DNA of 59,375 nucleotides from Pirellulaceae bacterium (GCA_024102795.1 JAGFJK010000395.1:1-59375), one strand, 5' to 3'; positions 1-9,254 are shown, counted from the stretch's first letter. Numbers and translations: made by a program. The notes: generated by a model not told the origin, from the sequence alone.

Positions 1-1406
1 CCGGTTTGATTGCGGACCACGGTCAGAATCTGCGACGCTTCCTCCGAATCCTTGGCCTGGCCCTTGACGATCAGCTTGTCGGCCATCACCAGCAGGCGGA
101 CCTTGCTGTCGGGGAACAGGTCGGCCAGCATGTCTTCGAGCAACTGAAACTCCTCTTCGGCCCGTCTCTGTTCCTCGGCGTCCGGCACCACGCGCACCAG
201 GTAGGTGAGCGGTTTCTGATCCTCGCCCTCGAACCAGAGTGTGACGTGCGTCGCACCTTCCGCTCGGCCGATCACCGACAGCTCGCGGGGCGTGAACTGC
301 AGGATGTCGCAGATTTCGGGATCGACGACGGCCGTGCGATAGACGTTCTGCCTGGTCCGCAGCAGCTTGCTGCGGCGGACCTGCAACGATAATTCTCCGG
401 CCTGCTCAATCACTTCGAACGGCTCGTCATCGGCCGGCGCCGCTCCGGGCTGAAACCCCACGGTCTTCAGTGGCGTCGCCATTCCGGATGGCGTAGCTGC
501 TGGCAGGTGGGACCGCGAATCCGCTCGGTCAAACACCTGGACTTTGACGGGCGGACCAGCCGGCTGTTCGGTTGGGGGCGAGGGCGAGTCGCTGATGTGG
601 ATCGCCACGCGTTGGGGCGAGACAGCCGGACGAATGTCGGCGCCCTGGGGCCCCGGTGCAATCGGCGGCTCGCCCGGCAGGGCGGTTGTCGGCTTCGCAC
701 CAGCGAGCAACGGGTTGTCGGGCACGAACGTGACACTCGGCGGATCGTCCGCCGGCGCCGGGGGCTGCTCGGCAGCTTCCGGCGGAACAGCGGGCAGTTC
801 CACCTCATCGTCCGACGCCGGCTGCTGCCACGCGGGCGACGCCAGGTTCAACTCAGGTGTCGCGAACGAGTAGTCGGCGGTGCGCGCGGTCGTTTCCGTC
901 GACCGATGATCGTCCGAGCTGGAAACGTCGTCCGCCGCCGGCGATTCCGCCGCAACAGGCTTCACCGCGGGCGGTTCGGCCGGGGTTGGCAGAGCCGCAG
1001 GGGTTGGCAGGACCAATGGAGTTGGCGGGGCCACTGGGGTTGGCGGGGCCGCCGGGGTTGGCTCGGCTACTGGAGTTGGCGGGGCCGCCGGGGTTGGCGG
1101 GGCCGCCGGGGTTGGCTCGGCTACTCGCTTCGGGGTGACGCCCTGACTCGTCTTGGCGGCTTGCGAAGCCGTCACCTCAACGCCCGGCGACTGGCTGGCC
1201 GGCAACCAGGCTCTCCGGCTGCTGGTCGCGTCGCTGACTCGAAACCGTATGCTTGGGCTGCCGTCCGCGGCCCAGACCAGTGCCGCACACGCCATGAGAA
1301 CGTTTCCACCAACTACGGCGGGCGTCAACCAACGGCGCAGGCCGCCGCGTTGGGTACCGCGCAGCCTCTGTTTGAAACCGCGCAGCGTGGAACGCTTGAC
1401 AGTCAT
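1..1406 (-). CDS. CpaC/RcpA-type secretin-like protein, N-terminal part, cut by the window edge
   Basis: The frame is open from an ATG at 1406 to position 3 without a stop, so 468 codons are seen and the C-terminus lies outside. The start is supported by a GGGGAG ribosome site about 7 bases upstream. A basic N-region is followed by a hydrophobic stretch (about residues 28-46), which fits export. Then come about 300 residues rich in Pro, Ala and Thr, including eight 18-bp repeats, which look disordered. From about residue 340 the sequence matches the pilus secretin N-terminal domain (VYRTAVVDPEICDIL, then ELSVIGRAEGATHVTLW), and after that a BON-like fold (KVRLLVMADKLIVKG). In Tad/Flp pili such proteins form the outer-membrane channel. 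The secretin core itself is not in view, so a regulator with only these N-domains remains possible. Confidence 0.75.
   Translation of the reverse strand, partial: MTVKRSTLRGFKQRLRGTQRGGLRRWLTPAVVGGNVLMACAALVWAADGSPSIRFRVSDATSSRRAWLPASQSPGVEVTASQAAKTSQGVTPKRVAEPTPAAPPTPAAPPTPVAEPTPAAPPTPVAPPTPLVLPTPAALPTPAEPPAVKPVAAESPAADDVSSSDDHRSTETTARTADYSFATPELNLASPAWQQPASDDEVELPAVPPEAAEQPPAPADDPPSVTFVPDNPLLAGAKPTTALPGEPPIAPGPQGADIRPAVSPQRVAIHISDSPSPPTEQPAGPPVKVQVFDRADSRSHLPAATPSGMATPLKTVGFQPGAAPADDEPFEVIEQAGELSLQVRRSKLLRTRQNVYRTAVVDPEICDILQFTPRELSVIGRAEGATHVTLWFEGEDQKPLTYLVRVVPDAEEQRRAEEEFQLLEDMLADLFPDSKVRLLVMADKLIVKGQAKDSEEASQILTVVRNQT
982..1125. repeat. Eight-copy 18-bp tandem repeat inside the secretin-like gene
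   Basis: The core GGGGTTGGC (or GGAGTTGGC) recurs at 982, 1000, 1018, 1036, 1054, 1072, 1090 and 1108, an exact 18-bp period. On the minus strand each unit gives six residues of the type P-T-P-(A/V)-A-(P/E). It probably encodes a flexible Pro-rich linker, and copy number may vary by slippage without breaking the frame. Confidence 0.9.
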
Positions 1407-1775
1407 CGGATGCTCCCCCCTCTGGACATGGCAAATCGATTGCCGTTCGACGAGCTGGCGTTGGCAACCAGCACCTGGCCGCTGACTGGCCCTGGAAGGC
1501 CGCACGCGCCGGGTTGGACGCACTAGTCCCCTGCCCGCCAACTCGTATCGGTCCGGCGCACTGCCCCTGTTGAGCAAAATGTACCGGTTGTCCGGGTTCT
1601 GCTTGTGGCGCAAGCCTGTCGCGGCGTCGCGAACGAGGGGTGAGCCAAGAAACGACTACAGGCTGCCGAACCTGAACCAGGTGAGGCAGCCTGCGGTGTC
1701 CAGTCGCTATTTCGGGTCCGCGATCCGGGGCGACGATCCGAAATGCCAACCGTTGAGGTCGGGGGTCGCGAGGCG
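1407..1775. other. Spacer with a compound inverted repeat at 1659-1693
   Basis: No gene is seen in these 369 bases. The notable element is a hairpin: CAGGCTGCC (1659-1667) pairs perfectly with GGCAGCCTG (1685-1693), and inside it ACCTG pairs with CAGGT around a 3-base loop. It lies about 80 bases after the stop of the small secreted protein gene, so it may end that transcript, although the minus strand has only a poor T-run after it. The rest must hold the promoter of the secretin-like gene, which I could not place. Confidence 0.5.
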
Positions 1776-2309
1776 TCAGCGAGCCAGCTCGCGCATCCGC
1801 TCGCTCATCGGCTTCCAGCCGGTCTTCGGTGCCGGCATCTCGTTCACGGGAGCAACCGCCGAAACCGCCCGCAGCCGGGCGGGAATTCCCGCGGCCGGTC
1901 CGTCCACCGGATCCGCTTCGTCACGATAGGGTTTCAGCGGAGGAAACCGCCACGGACTCTGGTAATCGGTCATCAACTGCTGCGAGTACATGCCCGGCCA
2001 GTGGTAGGTGTACAAAGGCGGAACCGGGAACTTGTAGCTGCCGTTGCAACCACAGTTGTAGAACAGGTCCTGGCCTTCATATTCGTGGTGCCCGTGCAGC
2101 CCGGCACCATGCCCGCACTTGCCCCGGCCCAGCAGCCCGCCGCCGGACGACTCGCACGCCGAGCAGCCCGTGGGACACTGCGTGTGGGCGCAGGCGTTGC
2201 CGCCGTCACAGGGTGTGGCACCGCCCGCGGCGCGACACGTTCCGACCAGCATCTGGCCGCTTAGGGCGCACGCGAGCAGCGCGGCCGCGATAAAGCACTG
2301 TTTGCGCAT
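1776..2309 (-). CDS. Small secreted Cys/Gly/His-rich protein, function unknown
   Basis: The protein has 177 residues. The ATG at 2309 is chosen over a frame start 33 codons further upstream because GGAGGA stands 6-7 bases before it. Residues 1-28 form a signal peptide (MRKQCFIAAALLACALSG onward). The mature N-half holds many cysteines in short spacing (CPTGCSAC, CGCNG) together with Gly and His (GHGAGLHGHH), which suggests disulfides or metal binding. The C-half is Pro/Tyr-rich and hydrophilic. I do not recognise a family. It sits alone between the isomerase-like gene and the secretin-like gene on the same strand. A weak promoter lies 30-60 bases upstream. Confidence 0.7.
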   Translation of the reverse strand: MRKQCFIAAALLACALSGQMLVGTCRAAGGATPCDGGNACAHTQCPTGCSACESSGGGLLGRGKCGHGAGLHGHHEYEGQDLFYNCGCNGSYKFPVPPLYTYHWPGMYSQQLMTDYQSPWRFPPLKPYRDEADPVDGPAAGIPARLRAVSAVAPVNEMPAPKTGWKPMSERMRELAR

Positions 2310-2341
2310 ATCTTCCTCCTTGCCGGCGTACGCTGGCTTGC

Positions 2342-2371
2342 ACGATACGCTTGGAATCCGTTCGAAGGCAA
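2342..2371 (-). promoter_or_regulatory. Possible promoter of the small secreted protein gene
   Basis: On the minus strand TTGCCT (2366-2371) and TATCGT (2342-2347) are 18 bases apart. The hexamers match the sigma70 consensus only partly, so this is a tentative call. The following start codon at 2309 leaves a leader of about 25 bases with its GGAGGA site. Confidence 0.35.
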
Positions 2372-2486
2372 ACTTATCATCGGCATGGCGGCGCACGTGC
2401 CGCAGCAAGAAAACGCGGAAAAGACGCGATCTGCGGGGTTTGACGATTCTCGCAGCAGCGCACCCGTGCTGCCGGTGAACGTTCCG

Positions 2487-3236
2487 CTACAGAAGGCTTT
2501 CCAGGAGCAGTCGCATTTTGCGCATTTCGCCCAGATGATCCACATCCGGCAGTTCGTCCAGGTGCGCGCTCAGCGCTCGGTCGTAATTGAACCGACGCAA
2601 CTGGCCGATCAGCCGTCCGTACTCGACCTCGCCCTGCCCGATTCGGACCTGCAGCTTGTCCTTGGTCGAGTCGCGCAAGTGCACGTGATGCACGTACCGC
2701 GTCAGCTTGTCCATGTTCTTGCCGCGCTGCGGTCCGCAGACGAAGTGACTGGGATCCAGGGTGACGCCGAGTCCCTTGACGTTGTCGCAGAGCACGGTCA
2801 GCGTATCCGGGTCTTCGGAGATGCGGCCGGACTGCGTCTTGATGCTGACGCGGGTTCCCTGCAGCGTCGCCAGGTCCACGAGACGGCGGAGATGCTCCAC
2901 TTCCTCGTTGAAGGGCGTTCCCAGTTCGCCCGACGGCACGACCAGAGTGACCACCTTGGTGGCCTTGGCCAGGCGGCAGATGGCGGCAAACTGCTCGTAG
3001 TAGGCTGGCCCCTGGGCGGCAATCTGCACATCGTAGGCCACGATGTCCAGGCGATGCGTGTCGCGGCAGCGATCGATCGCCTCGTCCAGATTCGCCAACA
3101 CGGCGGACGGTTGCAACTGGACGCCCGACTCGTCGAGCGCGATCTCCACCGCGGAGTATTCCAGGTCGACGAGTCGGCTGAGTGCTTCGCTGAGCGGAAG
3201 TTGCCTGAAACAGTAGGTCGATGCGGCCACAATCAC
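2487..3236 (-). CDS. Sugar-phosphate isomerase/epimerase-like TIM-barrel protein
   Basis: The protein has 249 residues. A GTG at 3236 is preferred because AAGGAG lies 7 bases upstream; a longer frame reaches 3317 without a ribosome site. The sequence follows the xylose-isomerase-like (AP endonuclease 2) barrel: an initial beta strand (VIVAASTYCF), an E-I-A strand end, a long alpha/beta series, and the late motifs LGVTLDPSHF and VHHVHLRDS, where the His and Asp would bind the metal. Members act on sugars, inositols or DNA abasic sites, and the substrate cannot be told here. Its place right after map, where infA and the alpha operon would normally be, looks like a breakpoint and gives no functional hint. 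Confidence 0.8.
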   Translation of the reverse strand: MIVAASTYCFRQLPLSEALSRLVDLEYSAVEIALDESGVQLQPSAVLANLDEAIDRCRDTHRLDIVAYDVQIAAQGPAYYEQFAAICRLAKATKVVTLVVPSGELGTPFNEEVEHLRRLVDLATLQGTRVSIKTQSGRISEDPDTLTVLCDNVKGLGVTLDPSHFVCGPQRGKNMDKLTRYVHHVHLRDSTKDKLQVRIGQGEVEYGRLIGQLRRFNYDRALSAHLDELPDVDHLGEMRKMRLLLESLL

Positions 3237-3349
3237 CGGCAAACTCCTTCTTGCTGAGTGTTTCGTTGAATCGTAGCTTAGCCCGATCCGACGCACTCTG
3301 GCAACACCGCTGCGCAAGTTACGCGGGACGGCCGTTCTCGTCGTGAGTC

Positions 3350-4165
3350 CTAAGGCGCCGCCCGGGCTTCGTTCAGCCAGCCATGTTCCTCGTCGGTAAC
3401 CGGCGGCCCGGTCAGCACCTGGCAGCCCGAGCTGGTCAGGGCCACCGTGTGCTCAAAGTGAGCGCTCGGTTTGCCGTCGGCCGTGACCTGGGTCCAGTGG
3501 TCGGAGCGGCCGACCACCTGTTTTTTGCCCATGTTGACCATCGGTTCGATCGCCAGCACCAGGCCGGGCCGGAGGCGAAAATCGTTCCGGCGAGTGGTCG
3601 CGTTGCAGAAGTTGGGCACTTGAGGCGGCTCGTGCATGTCGCGGCCGATACCGTGGCCGACGAACTGGTCGACGACGGAGAAGCCGGACTCCCGGACGAA
3701 CCTGGCCAGACGCTCGGCCACTTCGCTCCAGAGCGCCTGCTTGGGCAGCAACTCGATGGCCAGTTCCAGCGTGCCGCGGGTGACGTCGAGCAACCGCTGG
3801 ACTTCGGGGACGACGGTCCCCACGGCGTGAGTCCGAGCCGCGTCACCGCACCAGCCGCCGACCCTGCAGCCCGTATCCAGACTGACGATATCGCCCTCCT
3901 TGAGGACACGTTTGCCAGGAATTCCATGCACGACTTCTTCGTTGACCGAGACGCAGGTGGCAGCGGGAAAGGGGATTTTTCCTGGGACGCCCTTGAACAG
4001 GGGCGTGGCGTCGTAGCGCTGGAACACCGCTTCGACCGCGGCATCCAGCTCGCCGGTCGTCACCCCCGGGCGGATCAGGCGGGCCGCCGCTTCGTGGGCC
4101 TGCCAGACCACGAGGCCGGCGCGGCGCATCAGGCGGATCTCGCGAGCGGAGCGCAGGTTGACCAC
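3350..4165 (-). CDS. map: Type I methionine aminopeptidase
   Basis: This 271-residue enzyme removes the initiator Met from nascent proteins at the ribosome. The likely start is GTG at 4165, giving the family-typical opening [16 protein letters not shown]. All five metal ligands are visible: Asp in VSLDTG, Asp in GDAARTH, His in [10 protein letters not shown], Glu in AIEPMVNMG and Glu in HFEHTVAL. It lacks the zinc-finger N-extension of longer type I forms. It follows adk by about 28 bases at the end of the spc block, the position map has in many bacteria, and is probably cotranscribed. The usual next gene, infA, is absent. Confidence 0.95.
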   Translation of the reverse strand: MVNLRSAREIRLMRRAGLVVWQAHEAAARLIRPGVTTGELDAAVEAVFQRYDATPLFKGVPGKIPFPAATCVSVNEEVVHGIPGKRVLKEGDIVSLDTGCRVGGWCGDAARTHAVGTVVPEVQRLLDVTRGTLELAIELLPKQALWSEVAERLARFVRESGFSVVDQFVGHGIGRDMHEPPQVPNFCNATTRRNDFRLRPGLVLAIEPMVNMGKKQVVGRSDHWTQVTADGKPSAHFEHTVALTSSGCQVLTGPPVTDEEHGWLNEARAAP

Positions 4166-4193
4166 GAGCGTACGTTTCCCGGCGGGCCGGGTC

Positions 4194-4784
4194 CTAACTG
4201 GGATCTTCGGGTTCGTGGCCGTGCCGCCGCCGCACCTGATCCAGCCCGGCCATCAGGCTGCGAAACACATCGTCCGGCGACTGCATGCCGTCGACCGTCA
4301 GCAGCAAGTCCTGCCGCCGGTAATAATCCAGCAAGGGGGCGGTTTCCGCCTGGTACACCTCCAGGCGTTGCGCGATCGTTTCGGGTGTGTCGTCGGGCCG
4401 CTGGCGCTGCAGCATGCGCCGCACCAGTTCGTCGCGATCGACGTCCAGGGCCAGCACGCGATCCAGCGGAGTGCCCCGCCGCTCCAACAACTCGTGCAGC
4501 AGTTCGGCCTGGCAGAGCGTGCGGGGAAAGCCGTCCAGCAGACAACCTTGATTGCAGTCGTGCTCGTCCAGCCGCTGCTGCAGGATGTCCATCACCAGGT
4601 GGTCGGGCACCAGTTGCCCGCTGTGCATGTATTCGGCGGCGGCCTGTCCCAGCGGCGACTGGGTCTGCATGGCTTCGCGGAGCATCTCGCCGGTCGACAG
4701 GTGGGGCAGCCCCAGGGCCCTGACCAGCCGTTCGCACTGCGTGCCCTTGCCGGCACCGGGGGGACTTATGAATACGATCCACAT
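4194..4784 (-). CDS. adk: Adenylate kinase
   Basis: The 196-residue protein interconverts ATP, AMP and ADP in the cytoplasm. ATG at 4784 is chosen because a GGGGTGG site stands just upstream and the protein then opens [16 protein letters not shown], the nucleotide-binding loop. The first Gly of the usual GxPGxGKGT loop is Ser here. The AMP-binding region ([10 protein letters not shown]) and DGFPRT follow. The lid is the short form ([15 protein letters not shown]) without the four-Cys zinc site. It lies between secY and map as in most spc operons. Confidence 0.96.
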   Translation of the reverse strand: MWIVFISPPGAGKGTQCERLVRALGLPHLSTGEMLREAMQTQSPLGQAAAEYMHSGQLVPDHLVMDILQQRLDEHDCNQGCLLDGFPRTLCQAELLHELLERRGTPLDRVLALDVDRDELVRRMLQRQRPDDTPETIAQRLEVYQAETAPLLDYYRRQDLLLTVDGMQSPDDVFRSLMAGLDQVRRRHGHEPEDPS

Positions 4785-4855
4785 GGGCCACCCCTTTGCC
4801 CCCACCCGTTCGCGGTGAGGTGTGCCGACCGGAGTGCGCCGAGGCTGGAATCCGG

Positions 4856-6229
4856 CTAGGATTCAAGCAGCCCGCGGTAGTTCCGCATCACCAGATGACT
4901 GTCAATTTTCTGCACCAGGTCGAAAGCCACGCTGACCGCGATCAGCAGGCCCGTCCCGCCGTAGAAGCTGGCCACCATCGGATCGACCTTCAACAGGTAG
5001 GAGATGATCGTCGGCACGATGGCCACCAGCGCCAGGAAGCCGGCGCCCACGTACGTGATGCGGACCATGACCTTTTCCAGGTAATCGGCCGTCCGCTTGC
5101 CGGGCCGGTAACCCGGAATGAACGTGCCGTAGTCCTTGAGGTTGTCGGCCATCTCCTTGGGATTGAACGTAATGGCCGTCCAGAAGTAGCAGAAGAAATA
5201 GATCCCCGCCACATACAGGAAGTTGTAGATGAAGCCGGCGCCGGGACCAAACACGCTGGTCAGCCAGTTCATGGTCGTCGCGGAGCCTGGGGCCACGTTG
5301 GCGATCAGCCCGAACAGCATCGTGGGCAGCATCAGCAGGCTGCTGGCGAAAATGATCGGCATGACGCCGGCCTGGTTGATCCGCAGCGGCAGATACTGCC
5401 GCGAACCGCCGTAGACGCGCCGGCCGCGGACGTGCTTGGCGCTTTGCGTCGGTATCCGGCGCTGGCCCAGCGTGATGAAGACCACTCCGGCCACGACCGC
5501 CACGAAGAGGAAGGCCAGGATGATCAGCGATTCGACACCCAGAGCGCCTTGCCCGAGGCCCTTCAGTTCGAACTCCACCTGGTCGCTGACCGACGTCAAC
5601 GCTCCGGGCATCTGCGCCACGATGCCGGCCATGATCAGCAGGCTGATGCCGTTGCCGATGCCGAACTCGTCGATCTGTTCGCCGAGCCACATCAGGAAGA
5701 CGGTGCCGCAGGTCATGGTCATCACGGCGGTGATCTGCCAGCCCCAGTGCAGGTTGTTGGTGACCGGCGACAGAAACGCTTCGTTGATCAGCGAGGTGCC
5801 GCCATCCGCGGGAACGGACATCAACCAGAACTTGACGTAGAACCAGCTCTGAACGAAGCACAGGGCGACCGTCAGATAGCGGGTGTATTCGTTGATCTTC
5901 TTGCGCCCCGTCTCGCCCTCCTTCTTCAAGTCCTCGATCGGCTTCCAGACGCTGCCCAGCAACTGGAAGATAATCGACGCCGTGATGTAGGGCATGATGC
6001 CCAGGCCGAAAATCGTGGCCTGGCTGAGGCTGCTGGCGCTGAACACCGAGACGTGCTTGATGAAGTCGGCCAGGTTCGAGTTTTCCGTGGCCACGCGGAG
6101 CGCGTCCTGGTTGATCATCGGCAGGGGAATCCAGTACCCGACCCGATAGATGGCCAGCAAAGCCAGCGTCAGGAGGATCTTCTGCCGAAGTTCGGGGATC
6201 GTAAAAACGACGCGCAGTTTTTCGAACAT
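4856..6229 (-). CDS. secY: Protein translocase subunit SecY
   Basis: The 457-residue protein is the channel of the Sec translocon in the cytoplasmic membrane. ATG at 6229 gives the standard opening MFEKLRVVFTIPELRQKIL, and the open frame upstream to 6316 is not needed. About ten hydrophobic segments are present, along with SecY signatures such as GIMPYITASIIFQLLG near the plug and the cytoplasmic loop around FNPKEMADNLKDYGTFIPG that meets SecA and the ribosome. It follows rplO after 188 bases, a longer gap than most in this block, which may hold its own promoter. Its partner secE lies 25 kb away in the same orientation; secG is not in the window. Confidence 0.97.
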   Translation of the reverse strand: MFEKLRVVFTIPELRQKILLTLALLAIYRVGYWIPLPMINQDALRVATENSNLADFIKHVSVFSASSLSQATIFGLGIMPYITASIIFQLLGSVWKPIEDLKKEGETGRKKINEYTRYLTVALCFVQSWFYVKFWLMSVPADGGTSLINEAFLSPVTNNLHWGWQITAVMTMTCGTVFLMWLGEQIDEFGIGNGISLLIMAGIVAQMPGALTSVSDQVEFELKGLGQGALGVESLIILAFLFVAVVAGVVFITLGQRRIPTQSAKHVRGRRVYGGSRQYLPLRINQAGVMPIIFASSLLMLPTMLFGLIANVAPGSATTMNWLTSVFGPGAGFIYNFLYVAGIYFFCYFWTAITFNPKEMADNLKDYGTFIPGYRPGKRTADYLEKVMVRITYVGAGFLALVAIVPTIISYLLKVDPMVASFYGGTGLLIAVSVAFDLVQKIDSHLVMRNYRGLLES

Positions 6230-6417
6230 GGCCTCGATCCGTCCTTCTGATGGCTGGGAAAACGGCCGGCTGCCGGCCGGGTGAGGGAACCCTTCCGTGC
6301 TGCGATGCGGGCCCACGCCGGGCGACGATCCGGCGCGGCGGGCCGTTTTGCCCGTCCCGCGCCGGCGTGCTAGACCAGTTTATACGGCACAGGGTCGGAA
6401 CCCGCCAAGAGCGGAGT

Positions 6418-6963
6418 TTACTCGCCGGCCGGAGGATCCACATCCGTGGCCGGGGCCGCCGGCGGGTTCGCCGCCGCCTGGGCCGCCCGCTGGGCCGCCT
6501 TGCCGATCAGCTTTTTGCCGGGCAACTGCACCACCTGGCCGCCGGCCCGTTCGATCTGCTCGCGGGCCGACTTGCTGAAGCGATGCGCGACGACCTTCAA
6601 CCTCTTGGTCAGAGTGCCGTCTCCGAGGATTTTCACGACGTCGAACTGCGAGCCGATCAGGTCGGCGGCCCGCAGGCTGGCGGGCGTCACCTCGGCGCCG
6701 TCTGGGAAAGCCTGTTCGATCGCACCCAGGTTCACGGCCGCCACCACCAGGGCGAAGCGGTTATTGAAACCCCGCTTGGGCACGCGCCGCACCAGCGGCA
6801 TCGCGCCGCCCTGGAACACGGGTTTGCGCGAGTAGCCGGATCGGGACTTGTGGCCCTTGTGCCCGGCGCCGGCCGTCTTGCCCGTGCCGGAACCGACACC
6901 CCGCCCAATGCGTTTCCGCTTGCGGTGCTTGACGACTCCCTGATGGACATCATCCAATCTCAT
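6418..6963 (-). CDS. rplO: 50S ribosomal protein L15
   Basis: The 181-residue protein binds 23S rRNA late in large-subunit assembly. The opening [20 protein letters not shown] followed by the Gly-rich [20 protein letters not shown] is typical. The C-terminus carries an Ala/Pro-rich tail of about 25 residues beyond the usual end. Its ATG overlaps the rpsE stop (ATGA), so translation is probably coupled. In most bacteria rpmD (L30) stands between these two genes; here there is no room for it. Confidence 0.97.
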   Translation of the reverse strand: MRLDDVHQGVVKHRKRKRIGRGVGSGTGKTAGAGHKGHKSRSGYSRKPVFQGGAMPLVRRVPKRGFNNRFALVVAAVNLGAIEQAFPDGAEVTPASLRAADLIGSQFDVVKILGDGTLTKRLKVVAHRFSKSAREQIERAGGQVVQLPGKKLIGKAAQRAAQAAANPPAAPATDVDPPAGE

Positions 6964-7472
6964 GACAGTGAAACTCCCCGCAGCCGCTCGACGTCCTCGC
7001 GGGTGCGCAGTTGGGACAAGGCATCGATCGTGGCCTTGACCAGGGTGACCGGATTGCTGGTGCCGAAGCTCTTGGTCAGGATGTTGGTGATGCCGGCCGC
7101 CTCGCAGACCGCTCGGACCGCCTGGCCGGCGATGATCCCCGTACCAGGGCCGGCGGGCAGCAGGATCACCTTGGCCGCACCATACCGCCCCTTGGCCACG
7201 TGCGAGATGGTGCCGTCGACCAGCGGGATGCTGACCATCTCCCGGCTGGCCTGCTTCTGGGCCTTCTCCACGCTGGGCGGGACTTCGTTGGCCTTGCCGT
7301 ACCCCCAGCCCACGCGACCCTTGCCATCGCCGACCACGACCATGGCGGCGAAACTGAACCGCCGGCCACCTTTGACGACGGCCGCGCAACGCTTGATCTT
7401 CACGACCCGGTCAATGAAGTCCGGGCGGCTGCTTTCACCCGCCCCCGACCTGCTGCTCGATCTGCTGGACAT
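6960..7472 (-). CDS. rpsE: 30S ribosomal protein S5
   Basis: The 170-residue protein helps decoding accuracy and mRNA helicase activity at the entry channel. ATG at 7472 is chosen because the family core ([19 protein letters not shown]) begins about 20 residues later. The frame upstream to 7622 is low-complexity Arg/Gly and antisense-like. No clear ribosome site precedes the ATG. The double-stranded RNA-binding part ([20 protein letters not shown]) and the C-domain are complete. The stop overlaps the rplO start. Confidence 0.95.
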   Translation of the reverse strand: MSSRSSSRSGAGESSRPDFIDRVVKIKRCAAVVKGGRRFSFAAMVVVGDGKGRVGWGYGKANEVPPSVEKAQKQASREMVSIPLVDGTISHVAKGRYGAAKVILLPAGPGTGIIAGQAVRAVCEAAGITNILTKSFGTSNPVTLVKATIDALSQLRTREDVERLRGVSLS

Positions 7473-7552
7473 GCGTTTTCTGACAATTCCAGTTGAAGGT
7501 AACGAATCTTCCCGCCCGGCAGCGCGTGTCCCGCGGGGGACCGCGCGCCGAG

Positions 7553-7924
7553 TCAGAACTCCAGTCCGCCTTCGCGGGCGCCGTCGGCCAGGGCCGCCAC
7601 GCGGCCGTGGTACTTGTAGCAACCCCGGTCAAAGCGCACCTGCCGGATGCCGGCGGCCAGGGCCCGTTCGGCCAGCACCTTGCCGATCGCCTGGGCCGCA
7701 TCGCGGTTCCCGCCGTAGCGGATCGAATCGCGGACTTCCTTGTCGCGGCTGCTGACGGACACCAGGGTCCGGCCAGCCGCATCGTCGATCAACTGGCAGG
7801 CCACGTGCCGGTGACTGCGAAACACGCTCAGCCGCGGCCGCTGGCTGTCGCCCCGCACGCGGTCACGGACATGAAACTTGCGCCGTTGCCGGCGCTTCTC
7901 CACCACTTTTTGTTTATTGGCCAT
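7553..7924 (-). CDS. rplR: 50S ribosomal protein L18
   Basis: The 123-residue protein binds 5S rRNA with L5 in the central protuberance. The basic N-terminus (KQKVVEKRRQRRKFHVRDRV) and the core motifs RPRLSVFRSHRH, YGGNRDAAQAIG and FDRGCYKYHGRVAALADGAR are all present, and the length is normal. It lies between rplF and rpsE in the standard spc order. Confidence 0.97.
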   Translation of the reverse strand: MANKQKVVEKRRQRRKFHVRDRVRGDSQRPRLSVFRSHRHVACQLIDDAAGRTLVSVSSRDKEVRDSIRYGGNRDAAQAIGKVLAERALAAGIRQVRFDRGCYKYHGRVAALADGAREGGLEF

Positions 7925-7969
7925 TGGTCAGCACACTCGGATCGGGGACGCGGAAAGGCCAGACCACCG

Positions 7970-8512
7970 TTAGGACGCGGCCTTGCCCGGCTTGATCTTG
8001 ACAACTTCTCCCTGGTAGCGGACGCCCTTGCCCTTGTACGGCTCCGGCTTGCGTACCGCCCGGACCTCGGCGGCGAACTGGCCCACCTTCTGCTTGTCGC
8101 AGCCCTGAACCACCACGTGGGTCTGGTCGGGGCAGGTGACCTTGAGGTCCGAGGGGATCTTCTTGTGGACTTCGTTGGCATACCCGACGCGCAGTTGCAG
8201 GACATCGCCCTGAACGGCGGCCAGGTAGCCGACGCCGACGATCTCCAGGCGCTTCTCGTAGCCCTTGAGCACGCCGACAATCATGTTCTGAATCAGAGAC
8301 CGGGTCAGTCCGTGGTAGGCGCGGCTGGCCCGATCGTCGTCCTTGCGGGTCACCACGACCCGCTGCTGGTCGGCCTCGTGGGTCACTTCGATCTCGGGAC
8401 GAAAGGTCCAGTCCAGCTTGCCCTGGGGACCCTCGACACGAATCGTGCGTCCCTGAACTTCGACCTTGATCCCGCTGGGGACCGTTACCGGTTTCTTGCC
8501 GATGCGCGACAT
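7970..8512 (-). CDS. rplF: 50S ribosomal protein L6
   Basis: The 180-residue protein sits near the factor-binding site of the large subunit. It opens MSRIGKKPVTVPSGIKVEVQ, with the duplicated L6 domain following; the family signature shows near the end as KPEPYKGKGVRYQGE. Length is normal. It is separated from rpsH by 72 bases and from rplR by 45, in standard order. Confidence 0.97.
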   Translation of the reverse strand: MSRIGKKPVTVPSGIKVEVQGRTIRVEGPQGKLDWTFRPEIEVTHEADQQRVVVTRKDDDRASRAYHGLTRSLIQNMIVGVLKGYEKRLEIVGVGYLAAVQGDVLQLRVGYANEVHKKIPSDLKVTCPDQTHVVVQGCDKQKVGQFAAEVRAVRKPEPYKGKGVRYQGEVVKIKPGKAAS

Positions 8513-8584
8513 CGTACCCGTCTCGCTGCTTGCGTTACGCTAAGTCAATTTCCAACACGTGCCACCCATACCCGCCGCGATCGC

Positions 8585-8980
8585 CTACCAGACCTGGCAG
8601 AGCACTTCGCCGCCCAGGTTCCGCTGCCGGGCCTCCCGGTCGCTGACCACTCCGCGGCTGGTGCTGATGATCTGGATTCCCAGCCCATTGAGCACCGGCT
8701 GCAGGTCGGCGGCCCGGCTGTACACCCGGCGGCCCGGTTTGCTGACCCGGCGGATCTGCTGGATCAGCCGTTCGCCATTGGGTCCGTACTTGAGTTCGAT
8801 CCGGAGCTGGGGCACGGGCCTGGCTTCCACTTCTTTCCAGTCCCAGATGTAGCCTTCGCGCTTCAGCACGTCGGCCAGGCCGCGCTTGACCTTGGACATG
8901 GGCATTTCCACATGAGGCCGCTCGACACGGACCGCGTTGCGGATGCGAGTCAGCATGTCGGCGATGGGGTCGGTCATCAT
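8585..8980 (-). CDS. rpsH: 30S ribosomal protein S8
   Basis: The 131-residue protein binds the central domain of 16S rRNA and in other bacteria represses the spc operon. Two ATG codons stand in tandem (8980 and 8977), both followed by the expected [14 protein letters not shown]; an AAGGGG stretch about 11-14 bases upstream fits either. The C-terminal motif [20 protein letters not shown] is intact. It follows rpsN by 16 bases. Confidence 0.97.
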   Translation of the reverse strand: MMTDPIADMLTRIRNAVRVERPHVEMPMSKVKRGLADVLKREGYIWDWKEVEARPVPQLRIELKYGPNGERLIQQIRRVSKPGRRVYSRAADLQPVLNGLGIQIISTSRGVVSDREARQRNLGGEVLCQVW

Positions 8981-8996
8981 GGTTTTTGGGGTCCCC

Positions 8997-9182
8997 TTAC
9001 CAGCTCGCCTTACGAACTCCAGGGATCACACCCTGGTCTGCCAGCTTGCGAAAACAGATTCGGCAGATGCCGAACTTGCGGTACACGGCCCGCGGCCGCC
9101 CGCAAAGCTGGCAGCGCCGATTCACGCGAGTCGAAAACTTCGGCTCGCGTGCAGCCTTGGCAATTTTGGATTTGCTTGCCAC
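8997..9182 (-). CDS. rpsN: 30S ribosomal protein S14, zinc-binding type
   Basis: This is the short 61-residue, zinc-dependent form of S14. The four metal ligands appear as CQLCGRP and CRICFRK. The start is a GTG at 9182 with GGAG 7 bases before it; no ATG would leave a full protein. It lies between rplE and rpsH in the standard order. Having the Cys4 form in the spc operon is common outside the enteric bacteria. Confidence 0.96.
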   Translation of the reverse strand: MASKSKIAKAAREPKFSTRVNRRCQLCGRPRAVYRKFGICRICFRKLADQGVIPGVRKASW

Positions 9183-9254
9183 AAATGGTCTCCGATGATC
9201 TTGAAGCGCCCAGTCCGCCGCCCCACACTCGCCCCCAGCCGAGGCACACGCGGC

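Noticed and set aside
507-1526. Plus-strand frame with a Gly-Trp-Arg repeat
   Set aside because: It mirrors the Pro-rich repeat of the secretin-like gene, whose minus frame has a signal peptide and a recognised domain.
4796-6250. Plus-strand frame of 484 codons
   Set aside because: It is antisense to secY.
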